From Polynucleobacter sp. VK25 (GTDB lineage: Bacteria; Pseudomonadota; Gammaproteobacteria; Burkholderiales; Burkholderiaceae), in the NCBI RefSeq assembly GCF_018687355.1, contig NZ_CP061288.1, positions 1,936,071 to 2,000,070 on the forward strand: DNA of 64,000 bases, given 5' to 3'. A program made the translations under genes and the position numbers. Every line of letters starts with the position of its first letter. Position 1 is the first letter of the stretch. The notes beneath the pieces are model-generated. The model saw nothing but the letters and a program-made list of their open reading frames with translations, searched no databases and was not told the origin of the DNA. Of this stretch, positions 29,327 through 38,083 are shown piece by piece.

Positions 29327-30082
29327 ATGCCCGATAATGCAGGCATGGAAGAAAAAGTACGCGTCTCAAAATTACTCTCTGAGCTAGGTCTTTGCTCACG
29401 TCGCGAAGCAGACTCATATATTGAGCAAGGCTTAGTGACTGTAGATGGTGAGGTAGTGAATGAATTGGGCACGCGCGCGTTCCGTCATCAAAAGATTGAG
29501 CTGCAATCTGGCGCGAAAGTACAACAAGCATCTCGCATCACCGTTATCCTCAATAAGCCCGTTGGTTACATCTCTCACTATGACGATGAACAAGAATACC
29601 AACCAGCGGCTTCTTTAATTACTCCTGAAAACTACTTTGCCAGCCCGCTGGACAAAGGCAGAAATCCACGCTTCAATACAAAAGGTCTAGCACCTGCAGG
29701 AAGACTAGACATTGACTCTACAGGTATGCTGGTACTCACTCAAGATGGTCGTATTGCCAAATTATTAATTGGTGAAAACAGTCCTATAGAAAAAGAGTAT
29801 TTAGTACGCGTTGAGGGATTGCTTTCATTTGAAGACTTAGACCGCTTGCGTCATGGTCTATCGCTTGATGGAGTGGAGCTCAAGCCTGCACAAGTCAGCT
29901 GGCAAAATGAAGATCAGCTTCGCTTTGTACTGCGCGAGGGACGCAAACGTCAGATTCGTCGAATGTGTGAGATGGTAGGCCTCAAAGTGATAGGGCTCAA
30001 ACGCGTCAGAATGGGTCGCATCTCTTTAGGCCCCTTACCTCCAGGCAAATGGCGCTATGTAAGGCCCGAAGAGCAGTTCTGA
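29327..30082 (+). CDS. RsuA/RluB/RluE/RluF-family pseudouridine synthase
   Basis: The 251-residue enzyme has an S4 RNA-binding domain (about 10-60, VRVSKLLSELGLCSRREAD) and the RsuA-type synthase domain with the catalytic aspartate in GRLDIDSTGML and the basic GRKRQIRRMCEMVGL motif. These enzymes isomerise single uridines in rRNA. The layout is closest to RluF/RluB-like proteins, but the target position cannot be told. The first ATG is at 29327; an ATG at 29345 (MEEKVRV) is also possible and sits closer to the S4 domain. Confidence 0.9.
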   Translation: MPDNAGMEEKVRVSKLLSELGLCSRREADSYIEQGLVTVDGEVVNELGTRAFRHQKIELQSGAKVQQASRITVILNKPVGYISHYDDEQEYQPAASLITPENYFASPLDKGRNPRFNTKGLAPAGRLDIDSTGMLVLTQDGRIAKLLIGENSPIEKEYLVRVEGLLSFEDLDRLRHGLSLDGVELKPAQVSWQNEDQLRFVLREGRKRQIRRMCEMVGLKVIGLKRVRMGRISLGPLPPGKWRYVRPEEQF

Positions 30083-30097
30083 AGGGCTTTGCGCGCT

Positions 30098-30103
30098 TAT
30101 AAT
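30098..30103 (+). promoter_or_regulatory. Candidate -10 element (TATAAT) of prfC
   Basis: A perfect TATAAT lies at 30098-30103. No good -35 is visible at 16-18 bp; TTCTGA-like sequence sits slightly too close. A start near 30110 would leave a leader of about 25-30 nt before the proposed non-AUG prfC start. Confidence 0.4.
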
Positions 30104-30139
30104 TGCGTCCGAACATAGATTAATCAACGCAGAATTACC

Positions 30140-31768
30140 ATCGAAACTCCTAACTCCAGCACTCCAGGCGCAGAAGTACTTAGACGTCGCAGCTTTGCCA
30201 TCATCTCTCACCCGGATGCAGGCAAAACCACGCTTACAGAAAAACTATTGCTTTATGCGGGAGCGATTCAAATTGCGGGAAGCGTTAAGGCCCGTAAAGC
30301 GAGTCGTCATGCAACATCTGACTGGATGGAAATTGAAAAGCAACGGGGCATCTCGGTAGCAAGCTCGGTGATGCAGATGGAATACCGTGATTGCATTATT
30401 AACTTGCTAGATACCCCTGGCCACCAGGACTTCTCCGAAGATACCTATCGAGTATTGACAGCGGTTGACTCTGCTCTCATGGTGATTGATGCTGCTAACG
30501 GCGTTGAATCTCAAACCTTACGCCTCCTAGAAGTTTGTCGTGCACGCAATACACCTATCGTGACCTTCATCAACAAGATGGACCGCGAGGTTAAGCCCCC
30601 CATGGAGCTCATGGATGAAATTGAAACTGCACTTGGCATAGAAGTGGTTCCTTTCACTTGGCCGGTTGGCATGGGCAAATCTTTTGCTGGTGTGATCGAT
30701 ATCGCCAACTCTCGTATGCGTATGTTCAAAGCAGGCGAAGACCGAGTTACCGAAGATTCTCATGCGGTGGTTGATGTCAATGACCCAGCTCTTAAGGAGC
30801 GCCTTGGTACCGACCTAGAAAACGCTATAGCTGAAGTAGCATTAATTAAAGATGCGATGCCAGCATTTGATCTCGAAGCCTTCTTGGCTGGACGTCAGTC
30901 GCCAGTTTTCTTTGGCTCAGCGATCAATAACTTTGGTGTGCGCGAGATTCTCAATACATTGGTTGAGCTTGCGCCATCTCCAGGCTCTCGCAAAGCGTTG
31001 CAGCGAGAAGTAAGTCCTGCAGAAAATAAATTCTCTGCAGTAGTGTTCAAGATTCAGGCAAATATGGATCCAGCACATCGCGATCGCGTTGCCTTTTTGC
31101 GCATCTGCTCCGGACACTTTCAGCGCGGCATGAAACTCAAGATTTGTCGTAATGGCAAAGAGGTGCGCACGAATAATGCACTCTCTTTCCTTTCACAACG
31201 ACGCGATATTTTGGATGAAGCCTTCCCGGGCGACATCATTGGTTTGCCAAATCATGGTCTGCTACGTCTTGGTGATACGCTGACTGAGGGTGAGCAATTG
31301 CAATTTACTGGCTTGCCATTCTTTGCTCCAGAAATTTTTCGCATGGTTGAGTCTGCCGATCCGCTGCGCTCAAAACAATTACGCACTGGACTCATGCAAT
31401 TAGGTGAAGAGGGTGCAATTCAGGTCTTTCGGCCAATGTCAGGCGGCACCATGCTGCTCGGTGCATTTGGCCAACTTCAATTTGAAGTAGTAAGCCATCG
31501 CCTTCAGACTGAATATGGCGCAGAGGTACGTCTATTGCCTGCCCGCTATAGCCTGGCCCGCTGGGTTAGCTCAGATGATCCCGTGGCACTGAAAAAATTT
31601 ACACAAGAAAATATCCACCGCATGGCTGAAGACGTTGTGGGTGCATCCGTCTTCTTGGCGTCCCACAAATCAGAACTCGATGTTGCTCAACAACGCTGGG
31701 AATCTATTCAATTCCACGCCCTCAGAGAGCACGCTGGCTTAATCTACCAATCAGATTTAGCGGGCTAA
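30140..31768 (+). CDS. prfC: Peptide chain release factor 3, apparently without a standard start codon
   Basis: RF3 is the GTPase that recycles RF1/RF2 after termination. The frame encodes RRRSFAIISHPDAGKTTLTE (P-loop, coded at about 30182-30241), DTPGHQDFSEDTYR (G3), NKMDRE (G4) and an intact C-terminal domain ending LIYQSDLAG. The first in-frame ATG, GTG or TTG is a TTG at 30248, which lies after the P-loop and would remove it. The frame is open back to a TAG at 30116. Candidates are ATC at 30140 (giving (M)ETPNSSTPGAEVLRRR), ATT at 30134 or ATT at 30119. I set 30140 because the downstream residues look like a normal RF3 leader; no clear Shine-Dalgarno supports any of them. Confidence 0.9.
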   Translation: METPNSSTPGAEVLRRRSFAIISHPDAGKTTLTEKLLLYAGAIQIAGSVKARKASRHATSDWMEIEKQRGISVASSVMQMEYRDCIINLLDTPGHQDFSEDTYRVLTAVDSALMVIDAANGVESQTLRLLEVCRARNTPIVTFINKMDREVKPPMELMDEIETALGIEVVPFTWPVGMGKSFAGVIDIANSRMRMFKAGEDRVTEDSHAVVDVNDPALKERLGTDLENAIAEVALIKDAMPAFDLEAFLAGRQSPVFFGSAINNFGVREILNTLVELAPSPGSRKALQREVSPAENKFSAVVFKIQANMDPAHRDRVAFLRICSGHFQRGMKLKICRNGKEVRTNNALSFLSQRRDILDEAFPGDIIGLPNHGLLRLGDTLTEGEQLQFTGLPFFAPEIFRMVESADPLRSKQLRTGLMQLGEEGAIQVFRPMSGGTMLLGAFGQLQFEVVSHRLQTEYGAEVRLLPARYSLARWVSSDDPVALKKFTQENIHRMAEDVVGASVFLASHKSELDVAQQRWESIQFHALREHAGLIYQSDLAG

Positions 31769-32013
31769 TCAACGCATTGTTTTGCAATCAAAGACAGCGA
31801 CTAGCTGGGTGTCACTGCTCCTGAATGACGCTACTTTGCCGTACTGCGCACAATAATTACTGGCTTTCTGAGTTAATTGTTGAAGCGATTCGCCACTACT
31901 ATTTAAAAAGTAACGTGATTTGAATCTGACGCATCGGTATATACCGCAGCACATCCCCATAACAAAGAAATACAAGCAATACTCAATGCAGACAATATTA
32001 ATCGAGCAATCAT
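31769..32013 (-). pseudogene. Small lipoprotein gene split by a one-base frameshift
   Basis: From an ATG at 32013 the reverse strand encodes MIARLILSALSIACISLLWG followed by C-AAVYTDASDSNHVTF and a stop, that is a lipoprotein-like signal with a cysteine after LLWG. One frame over, directly from the same point, it continues LNSSGESLQQLTQKASNYCAQYGKV-type sequence and then FRSSDTQLVAVFDCKTMR to the stop at 31769. A single extra T in the T5 run (complement of 31905-31909) would join both into one protein of about 81 residues. The repeated Ala/Cys pattern (YCAQYGK ... VFDC) fits small betaproteobacterial lipoproteins. This is either real decay, slippage or a sequencing error. Confidence 0.65.
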
Positions 32014-32034
32014 CAAAGATCTTTCGTAAGTAAT

Positions 32035-32271
32035 TTAGGGTTCATTCGGTCTTAATTTTTTTATAAGCGTTACAGTCAATTTGCTAGCGAGAGGTTTGTA
32101 CACCAAAATACCGACGATCGCTACCGGATAGGCTACCAACCATACCCCAAACCAAACCCAAAGAAAGTCTTCTGCAAAGCCGATGCGTGCAAATGTAGTA
32201 GCAAATGTAATCGTTGCAGACATTAAGAAGCCCATTAGCAGAGCAAAAACGAAGTTCGGTAAATTGGTCAT
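32035..32271 (-). CDS. DUF2798-like small membrane protein
   Basis: The 78-residue protein has two membrane helices (about 6-27 and 35-58) with FVFALLMGFLMSATITF and a short basic C-terminus, matching the DUF2798 pattern. Function is unknown. It is 21 bp upstream of the broken lipoprotein gene on the same strand. Confidence 0.7.
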   Translation of the reverse strand: MTNLPNFVFALLMGFLMSATITFATTFARIGFAEDFLWVWFGVWLVAYPVAIVGILVYKPLASKLTVTLIKKLRPNEP

Positions 32272-32398
32272 GAATACATCATATCTTCTGGGCTGGTTAA
32301 CTGTTATTCTGGACTGTGATCACTATTGTGCGCCCTAGACAGGGGAATCTCTTATGCAGTCTTTGAGATTCATCATTCCATTACTCTAGGAAAACTCC

Positions 32399-32581
32399 AT
32401 GGCTGTAGGCCAAAATCAAAGAACCAGAAAAAACGACTCTATGCTCACTAAAACAGGCAAGGCACGCTTAGGCCCCCTGAACACAGCACAACTTACCAAG
32501 CTATTAGAAGCAAGCACCAAACCCAAAGAAAAAGGCAAAATTTTACGGGCACTCAGCAAACATTCAACTGTTGTCAAATAA
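32399..32581 (+). CDS. Small basic hypothetical protein
   Basis: The 60-residue product is basic and polar (MAVGQNQRTRKNDSMLTKTG...), without a signal or membrane helix. Support for expression comes from AGGAAA before the ATG and from a clean intrinsic terminator that begins 3 bp after the stop. Its lysine-rich end (STKPKEKGKILRALSKHSTV) could bind nucleic acid, but no family was recognised. Confidence 0.6.
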   Translation: MAVGQNQRTRKNDSMLTKTGKARLGPLNTAQLTKLLEASTKPKEKGKILRALSKHSTVVK

Positions 32582-32583
32582 TT

Positions 32584-32618
32584 AAAAGGCCCCGTCAATC
32601 AAATGAGCGGGGCTTTTT
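32584..32618 (+). terminator. Intrinsic terminator after the small basic gene
   Basis: GCCCCG (32589-32594) pairs with CGGGGC (32608-32613), extended by a G-T pair and four A-T pairs, with a 13-nt loop, followed by TTTTTATTTT. On the reverse strand it precedes nothing within 20 bp except the convergent EamA gene end, so it may serve both. Confidence 0.85.
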
Positions 32619-32640
32619 ATTTTCATTGTCAGTTAAAAGC

Positions 32641-33513
32641 CTAAGCTCTTTTTACCAACATTCTCTTTCCGAGGATGACAGTAGACACGACCAATACAGC
32701 AAAGATTAAATTCATCAAGGTGAGCGAATCGCCAAGTAAAACGCTCGCTGCCACAAGCGTACAAAAAGGCTGTATCAACTGCACCTGGCTTACTCTTGCA
32801 ATGCCGCCAACTGCAAGGCCTTCATACCAAAAGAAGAACCCAAGGAACATCGGGAATAAGCTCAGATAAATAAAGCTAGTCCAAGCCACCGCTCCAGCAT
32901 CGATGTACTCTGAGCTATATGTGAGCCAAGCCATCAAAATATTCAAAGGTAATGAAATCACCAAGGCCCAAGAAATGACGGCGCGAGGATTCATCTTTCT
33001 GGAGAGTTCACCGCCCTCTACATAACCAATACAAGCACTGATCCCGCCAAGGACTAGCAGGCCGTCAATGTAAGTAAAACTTCCAGAGCTCTTAAGCAAG
33101 GCGTATAGAACAACTAAGCCAGCACCTAATAGAGATACCAGCCAGAACCCTAGTGAAGGACGCTCTTTAAAGCGTAGGACTCCAATCACGGTTGTGGCTA
33201 GCGGCATCATTCCCAGAATTACTGCGCCATGGGAGGATGAGCCGTGGGCCATTGCAACAGTAGTAAAGATAGGAAACCCAAATACCACCCCTAATGCTAT
33301 GACCACGAATTTCACAAAATCAACTTTGCTAGGTGTGGCTTCTTTTTTATAAACAAGATAGGCGAGCGCTACCAACCCCGCTAAAGTCGCCCTACCAAAA
33401 GCAATGAAATAAGGGTTAAAGCTTAAGACGGCAATCTTGCTAACTGGCAGCGTTAAGCTAAAAATGAGGATGCCGATAAAGCCAATCAGCATGCCTTTGC
33501 TTTCTCTATTCAC
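32641..33513 (-). CDS. EamA/DMT-superfamily transporter
   Basis: The 290-residue protein has about 10 membrane helices arranged as two EamA repeats. The N-terminal repeat begins GMLIGFIGILIFSLTLPVSK and the second is recognised by PMFLGFFFWYEGLAVGG and the terminal LLGDSLTLMNLIFAVLVV. Such proteins export amino acids or other small metabolites; the substrate is not predictable. It converges with the small gene at 32399 and diverges from the MOSC gene. Confidence 0.87.
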   Translation of the reverse strand: MNRESKGMLIGFIGILIFSLTLPVSKIAVLSFNPYFIAFGRATLAGLVALAYLVYKKEATPSKVDFVKFVVIALGVVFGFPIFTTVAMAHGSSSHGAVILGMMPLATTVIGVLRFKERPSLGFWLVSLLGAGLVVLYALLKSSGSFTYIDGLLVLGGISACIGYVEGGELSRKMNPRAVISWALVISLPLNILMAWLTYSSEYIDAGAVAWTSFIYLSLFPMFLGFFFWYEGLAVGGIARVSQVQLIQPFCTLVAASVLLGDSLTLMNLIFAVLVVSTVILGKRMLVKRA

Positions 33514-33575
33514 TATCGCCCTTTATTTAATGTTGGATTGATTGTATTAACAATCTTTAAGAGGTGGGTTGTAAT

Positions 33576-34094
33576 ATGTCAGCACTTCTTATGAAATTGA
33601 ACGCTCATATTCAAGCTATCTATCTTGCGCCTGCCGCGGGGGCACAGATGCAAACCATTGGCCAAGCTAGAGTCAATGCTGGCTCAGGCATTGAGGGCGA
33701 CCGTTATGCCCTGGGTATGGGTGCATATTCAGCCATTGAACCTATAAAGGTTCGCCATATCAGCCTAATTGCCCTATCCGGCATTGAGACTGCAAATGAG
33801 TGGTTAAAAGCGGGTGATGAGCCTACTTTTGATGCGGCCGAAACACGCCGCAATGTCGTGCTTGAAGGGATCACAGCAACCGAACTGAATAAGCTAGTAG
33901 GTCAGCAATTTCAGTTGGGTAGCCTGCAGCTTTTGGGAACAGAGCTCTGCACTCCCTGTGAAAGGCCTGCACAACTGCTGAGTAGACCTAGCTTCATGGA
34001 GGCATTTGAAGGGCGCGGCGGCATTCGAGCTGAAGTTCTCAATTCTGGAATGCTTGCTGTTGGCGACAAACTCCTTCTAGAGAATGTGAAATGA
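33576..34094 (+). CDS. MOSC-domain protein
   Basis: MOSC domains act in molybdenum-cofactor sulfuration or reduction of N-hydroxylated compounds. This short single-domain protein (172 residues from ATG 33576; the frame opens with a GTG at 33564) has GSGIEGDRYALG near the start, the ETRRNVVLEGI strand, and a cysteine in the conserved ELCTPCERP region. It stands at the head of a run of closely spaced same-strand genes (MOSC, GNAT, histidine phosphatase, MipA). Confidence 0.88.
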   Translation: MSALLMKLNAHIQAIYLAPAAGAQMQTIGQARVNAGSGIEGDRYALGMGAYSAIEPIKVRHISLIALSGIETANEWLKAGDEPTFDAAETRRNVVLEGITATELNKLVGQQFQLGSLQLLGTELCTPCERPAQLLSRPSFMEAFEGRGGIRAEVLNSGMLAVGDKLLLENVK

Positions 34095-34095
34095 C

Positions 34096-34491
34096 ATGAT
34101 TGAATACCGCGATAACGCGACCATAACAGCTGAGGAAGCGATAGATCTCTACAGGCGCTCCACGCTTGGAGAACGTCGCCCTATTCACAATATTCAAACT
34201 TTTGAAGCCATGCTCAAGAATGCAAATCTCACTATTACCGCCTGGAATGGCCAGAAGCTGGTGGGAATTTCCCGCTCACTCACTGACTTTGCTTATGTAG
34301 CCTATCTTGCGGATTTAGCAGTTGATCAACAATATCAACGCTCGGGTATTGGCAAGCAGCTGATTGAAGAAACCAAAGTACGACTTGGCTCGGAATGCAT
34401 GATTGTGCTTTTAGCAGCGCCCAAGGCTAATGAATACTATGAGCACATTGGGTTTGAACACAACCCGCGCGCCTGGACTCTTAAAAAGTAA
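34096..34491 (+). CDS. GNAT-family N-acetyltransferase
   Basis: The 131-residue protein has the GNAT acetyl-CoA site in LAVDQQYQRSGIGKQLIEE and the late YYEHIGFEHNP motif. It lies 1 bp after the MOSC gene and 21 bp before a histidine phosphatase gene, so it is likely co-transcribed. The acceptor substrate is unknown. Confidence 0.9.
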   Translation: MIEYRDNATITAEEAIDLYRRSTLGERRPIHNIQTFEAMLKNANLTITAWNGQKLVGISRSLTDFAYVAYLADLAVDQQYQRSGIGKQLIEETKVRLGSECMIVLLAAPKANEYYEHIGFEHNPRAWTLKK

Positions 34492-34512
34492 TTAAGTCTT
34501 TATCATTGACGC

Positions 34513-35157
34513 ATGACTATTACTCGATTTTGTTTGGTTCGGCACGGCGAGACTGACTGGAATGCCGCGCGCCGCCTACAGGGCCATACCGATATTGACC
34601 TTAATGCCAGAGGCTTCGCTCAAGCCAAACAAATGGCGCGTGCTCTCCAAAAAATTGATCTTCAATTTGATGTCTTGTATACCAGCGATCTACAGCGCGC
34701 AGCTAAGACCGCACAGGCAATCGAAGCGTTATTCAAAACATCCGCAATCAGTAATGCTTCACTAAGAGAGCGGCATCTCGGCGCACTACAAGGGTTAACG
34801 ACCGATGAAGCACCAATCCGTGAGCCAGAGCTCTGGCAATCCCATCTCAGCAGAAATATTAATGAGAACTTGCGTGACGGTGAAAGCATTCAGAGGTTTG
34901 CAGATCGCATTCAATCTGCACTAGAACAAATTCGATTGCAGCACTTAGGCAAAACCATTTTGTTGGTTAGCCATGGTGGAGCATTAGATATGATGTACAG
35001 GATTGCGAGCAAACAGCCTCTGGATGCCGCAAAAGCTGTTGCAGTACCCAACGCCTCGCTAAACTGGATCAGTCATGATGGGCTGACGTGGACGGTTGAT
35101 GCGTGGGCAGACACAAGTCACCTTGAAAGTTTGGCACTAGATAATCTAGACCTCTAG
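34513..35157 (+). CDS. Histidine phosphatase family protein (phosphoglycerate mutase-like)
   Basis: The 214-residue protein begins TRFCLVRHGETDWNAARRLQ, with the catalytic RHG histidine at about residue 10, and has the second histidine in LLVSHGGALD. It is of the GpmB/CobC type, which includes broad-specificity phosphatases; true phosphoglycerate mutase activity cannot be inferred. It is followed by mipA-like after 16 bp. Confidence 0.88.
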   Translation: MTITRFCLVRHGETDWNAARRLQGHTDIDLNARGFAQAKQMARALQKIDLQFDVLYTSDLQRAAKTAQAIEALFKTSAISNASLRERHLGALQGLTTDEAPIREPELWQSHLSRNINENLRDGESIQRFADRIQSALEQIRLQHLGKTILLVSHGGALDMMYRIASKQPLDAAKAVAVPNASLNWISHDGLTWTVDAWADTSHLESLALDNLDL

Positions 35158-35173
35158 AGTTTATGATGATGCA

Positions 35174-35947
35174 ATGAGACCTATTTATGTCATTGCAATC
35201 GCCCTCTTGATTGCGCTTTCGATGCCTTATGCGGCACAGGCAACAAGCGACATCCCAGATCAACTGCCAGATCGCATCGTTGGGGATATTGGTGCAGCCG
35301 TTTATACGTCTAACTTACATATTGGCACTGAAGGCACTCAATCCTTAGTCCTGCCCTACGCTTTTTTTGACTACCAACGCTTCTTTGCTCGCATAGATGA
35401 AGTGGGCATTAAGACCTTCAAGATGGGCTATGGTTATTTTGAAGTCATCGGCAAAATTAATTTAGACACCTACAAAGTAAAGTCCTCTATCAATGGCAAT
35501 TCGATTAACCGTAGCGATCCAATTCCTCTAGGGCTTGGAACTTTTCAAGAGACGCCCATCGGCGGCTTTTTTGTAAATGCATATCATGACTTTGGAAAAT
35601 CCAAAGGCGCCCTCTATGAATTTTTGTACTTCGCCGAAATTGAAACTTACAAGAAAATAGTGGTCTACCCCCAAATCGGTGTAGAACGGCAGTCGAGTCA
35701 ATATGCTAATTATTACTATGGCATCAGTTCTGGAGAATCCAGCCTGACAGGCTATGCAGCCTATAGCGCCCCGGCAACAAATAATCTTTTAGCAGGCTTA
35801 ATGGTGGAGATTCCAGTGGTGGATAACTGGTACATCAATATATATGGCAAGCGCAAATGGATGGGTGGCGGCATCAACAACAGCCCCGTTATGAATCGCT
35901 CATTTCAAGATAATATTTTTATGGCTCTAGCGTATCGCTTTAAGTAG
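35174..35947 (+). CDS. MipA/OmpV-family outer-membrane protein
   Basis: The 257-residue protein has a signal peptide (about 1-23, ending AAQA) and the MipA/OmpV beta-barrel pattern: IVGDIGAAVYTSN near the start, alternating aromatic strands, and a terminal LAYRFK with the aromatic residue needed for outer-membrane insertion. Family members scaffold wall enzymes or form small pores. It is about 16 bp from the histidine phosphatase gene. Confidence 0.86.
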   Translation: MRPIYVIAIALLIALSMPYAAQATSDIPDQLPDRIVGDIGAAVYTSNLHIGTEGTQSLVLPYAFFDYQRFFARIDEVGIKTFKMGYGYFEVIGKINLDTYKVKSSINGNSINRSDPIPLGLGTFQETPIGGFFVNAYHDFGKSKGALYEFLYFAEIETYKKIVVYPQIGVERQSSQYANYYYGISSGESSLTGYAAYSAPATNNLLAGLMVEIPVVDNWYINIYGKRKWMGGGINNSPVMNRSFQDNIFMALAYRFK

Positions 35948-35974
35948 GCAACAATAATTTATGCTGATGTGTCC

Positions 35975-36709
35975 TTAAAAAGACATTGCCAGAATGGCAA
36001 GGCCTGAGATCAACATTACCAATTCCATCAGCAACAAAAATTTCTTCTCGGGTAATGCTAAGACAATTTTTTTGGAGAAGATGGAACCAACCAAAACACA
36101 GCTTCCAATAAGAAGTCCTTGAATTAGGGCCATTGTATTTAAAAAACCTAACTGGTGAAATGTCACGCCTTTGGTAATCAGGATTGATAAAGTACTGGCT
36201 GCCTCTGTACCCAAAAAAGCGCCCTTAGTTAAGCCATAAGCCAAAAAGAATGGGGTATTAATCGCGCCTGTAGTGGCAACAATGCCCGTTAAATACCCAA
36301 TGACCGCACCAACCAAAGCCATCTGCCAAAGCTTCAAGTAAAAATTCTTTTTTCGCATCCAGCGACGAATAGGGATCAATGCTATTAAAAATATTCCTAA
36401 GGTAACTTCAATTAATCGCTCATCAAGCTGTACCAAAGTATTTACGCCCAATACTGTGAATGGCATTGCTGTCAGGCTATAGACAAAACAAACCCTCCAG
36501 CGAATTACGCTCCACCACAAAAATATACGAGAGAGATTCGCTACGGTGGCAACTAAAGCAATGACAGGAATAGCCTGAATAGGCCCATAAAAATAGACCA
36601 GTGCAGGCATCAAGATAACGGTGGTACCAAAACCAATAACGCCGCCCAATACGCCGGCGCCCAAGCCCAAAACACCAAGGACGCAGGCCTGAAGAATTAG
36701 ATCAGACAC
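35975..36709 (-). CDS. TauE/SafE (TSUP) sulfite/organosulfur exporter-like permease
   Basis: The 244-residue polytopic protein (about 7-8 helices) has the TSUP repeats: LGLGAGVLGGVIGFGTTVIL at the start and GAVIGYLTGIVATTGAINTP in the middle. TSUP permeases move sulfite, sulfonates or other small anions; the substrate is not defined here. It converges with mipA-like after 27 bp and is followed upstream by MAPEG after 34 bp. Confidence 0.87.
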   Translation of the reverse strand: MSDLILQACVLGVLGLGAGVLGGVIGFGTTVILMPALVYFYGPIQAIPVIALVATVANLSRIFLWWSVIRWRVCFVYSLTAMPFTVLGVNTLVQLDERLIEVTLGIFLIALIPIRRWMRKKNFYLKLWQMALVGAVIGYLTGIVATTGAINTPFFLAYGLTKGAFLGTEAASTLSILITKGVTFHQLGFLNTMALIQGLLIGSCVLVGSIFSKKIVLALPEKKFLLLMELVMLISGLAILAMSF

Positions 36710-36743
36710 GCAAGCTCATTTTGCATTTAAGGTTAGAACTAAT

Positions 36744-37142
36744 TTATAGAGCGAGGACATATAAAGCCCAAGCCAAGTTCAAAACAGCCAAGCTAATAAG
36801 TGTTCCAAAAGTAAATTTCATACCCAATACACGTTTATTGAAATTAGGCGGTGGCTCATTAATTCCTCTGGCATGAATTAAGCGCCCAATGATGAGAGTT
36901 AGGCCCGGAATGGCAACTAACCACCAAGGCGCGCCATTCAACTCAAGGCAGGCAATCAAAATAAGACCAAATGGAACATATTCAGCAAAGTTACCCTGGG
37001 CCCGAATGGCCCTCTCTAAATCATCATGCCCTCCGTTACCCAGGCCAACCTTATTTTTTCTTCTTAAGCCAATAACGGCAAAAGACAGCTTTATAAAGAT
37101 CAAGGTTAGGATTGCTGCGATGATTGAAGTAATTAGTAGCAT
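36744..37142 (-). CDS. MAPEG-family membrane protein
   Basis: The 132-residue protein has four membrane helices and the MAPEG signature LERAIRAQGNFAEYVP, followed by LIHARGINEP. The family contains membrane glutathione transferases; in bacteria most members are uncharacterised. It sits 10 bp from the HAD dehalogenase gene on the same strand, an association that may reflect detoxification of halogenated or electrophilic compounds. Confidence 0.87.
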   Translation of the reverse strand: MLLITSIIAAILTLIFIKLSFAVIGLRRKNKVGLGNGGHDDLERAIRAQGNFAEYVPFGLILIACLELNGAPWWLVAIPGLTLIIGRLIHARGINEPPPNFNKRVLGMKFTFGTLISLAVLNLAWALYVLAL

Positions 37143-37152
37143 GCATTTCTCC

Positions 37153-37836
37153 TTAGATAACTTCCAACACCTTGCTTAAGGAATCGCCTTCGAAGTTTGG
37201 TTTTTCGCCAATTTCTTCAAAAGGATGTCCCAGACGATTTACCCAAAATACATCGAATCCATACCATTTAGCCGCTAGTGCATCCCAGGCATTACTAGAA
37301 ACAAATAGGATCTCTTCCTTTTTCACGGGAAATGCTTTTAATAAAAGCTCATAAGCTTGTGGAGCAGTTTTAAATAATCGCACATCTTCGATAGTAACAA
37401 CCTTGTCTAAGTAAGGCTTTAAGCCATTACTCTCAACTACCGTAGCTAACATCTCTCTACTACCATTAGATAAAATCGCCGTTGCAATTCCCTTATCTTT
37501 AATGGTCTTAAGAACATGTAAGCTGTCTTCAAACCCAATAAGTTTGGCGTACTGATCCATAAGCCGCTTTTCAGATTCAACTGTGAGATTTAAAGCCATC
37601 CTCTTACAGACATAACGTAGCGACCGAATTGTTAATTCCCAAAACGGAAGATAGTGCCTACTTCCTCCAGGACTCGGATCGCTCATCGTTACCAAGCGAG
37701 TGTATTCAATTTGGCGATCGCGCCACATCAAAGCAAAAGCTTGTCCATGACCCGGAAAAAGTTCTTCTGCCAACTGGCCCATGGAATACACATCAAATAA
37801 CGTTCCATAGGCATCAAAGGCTATGAGCTTATACAT
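37153..37836 (-). CDS. HAD-type (S)-2-haloacid dehalogenase (haloacid dehalogenase, type II)
   Basis: The 227-residue HAD hydrolase has the nucleophile D8 in AFDAYGTLFD, the LSNGSREML motif, and VSSNAWDALAAKWYGF near the C-terminus, which together match type II L-2-haloacid dehalogenases. AGGA lies before the ATG at 37836. Dehalogenase activity is a family-level inference. With MAPEG and TSUP downstream it may form a small detoxification unit. Confidence 0.87.
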   Translation of the reverse strand: MYKLIAFDAYGTLFDVYSMGQLAEELFPGHGQAFALMWRDRQIEYTRLVTMSDPSPGGSRHYLPFWELTIRSLRYVCKRMALNLTVESEKRLMDQYAKLIGFEDSLHVLKTIKDKGIATAILSNGSREMLATVVESNGLKPYLDKVVTIEDVRLFKTAPQAYELLLKAFPVKKEEILFVSSNAWDALAAKWYGFDVFWVNRLGHPFEEIGEKPNFEGDSLSKVLEVI

Positions 37837-38083
37837 TTTGTTTCCTGTTTTTTAGTAACACCATAGCTTGGCTTATAAAATAAGATTGGGGCCTATTTCT
37901 GGGCGACTGGAACGGGGCTGCGGATTGTGATTGGCGGTTGACTGAAGCAACCCTCTGCTGGATTCAAAATAATTTAATTTTTTCACGCTTCTATTTTGCT
38001 CCTAAGATAAATAGCGAATTTAGTTTAACTGACTGGTGCGGATCGCAATCGACCAAGGGCTAGAGAGCCAATCTAAGCATCGA
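37837..38083. other. Intergenic stretch without a recognised gene
   Basis: This 247-bp stretch is AT-rich (for example around 37975-38010) and holds no supported frame, tRNA or obvious palindrome. It begins the accessory region that ends at tRNA-Phe. The HAD gene's ribosome-binding site and presumably its promoter lie in its left part. Confidence 0.5.

Noticed and set aside
31769..31975. Stand-alone 68-residue protein on the reverse strand
   Set aside because: Its first third is out of frame with the upstream signal peptide; the better explanation is one frameshifted lipoprotein gene.
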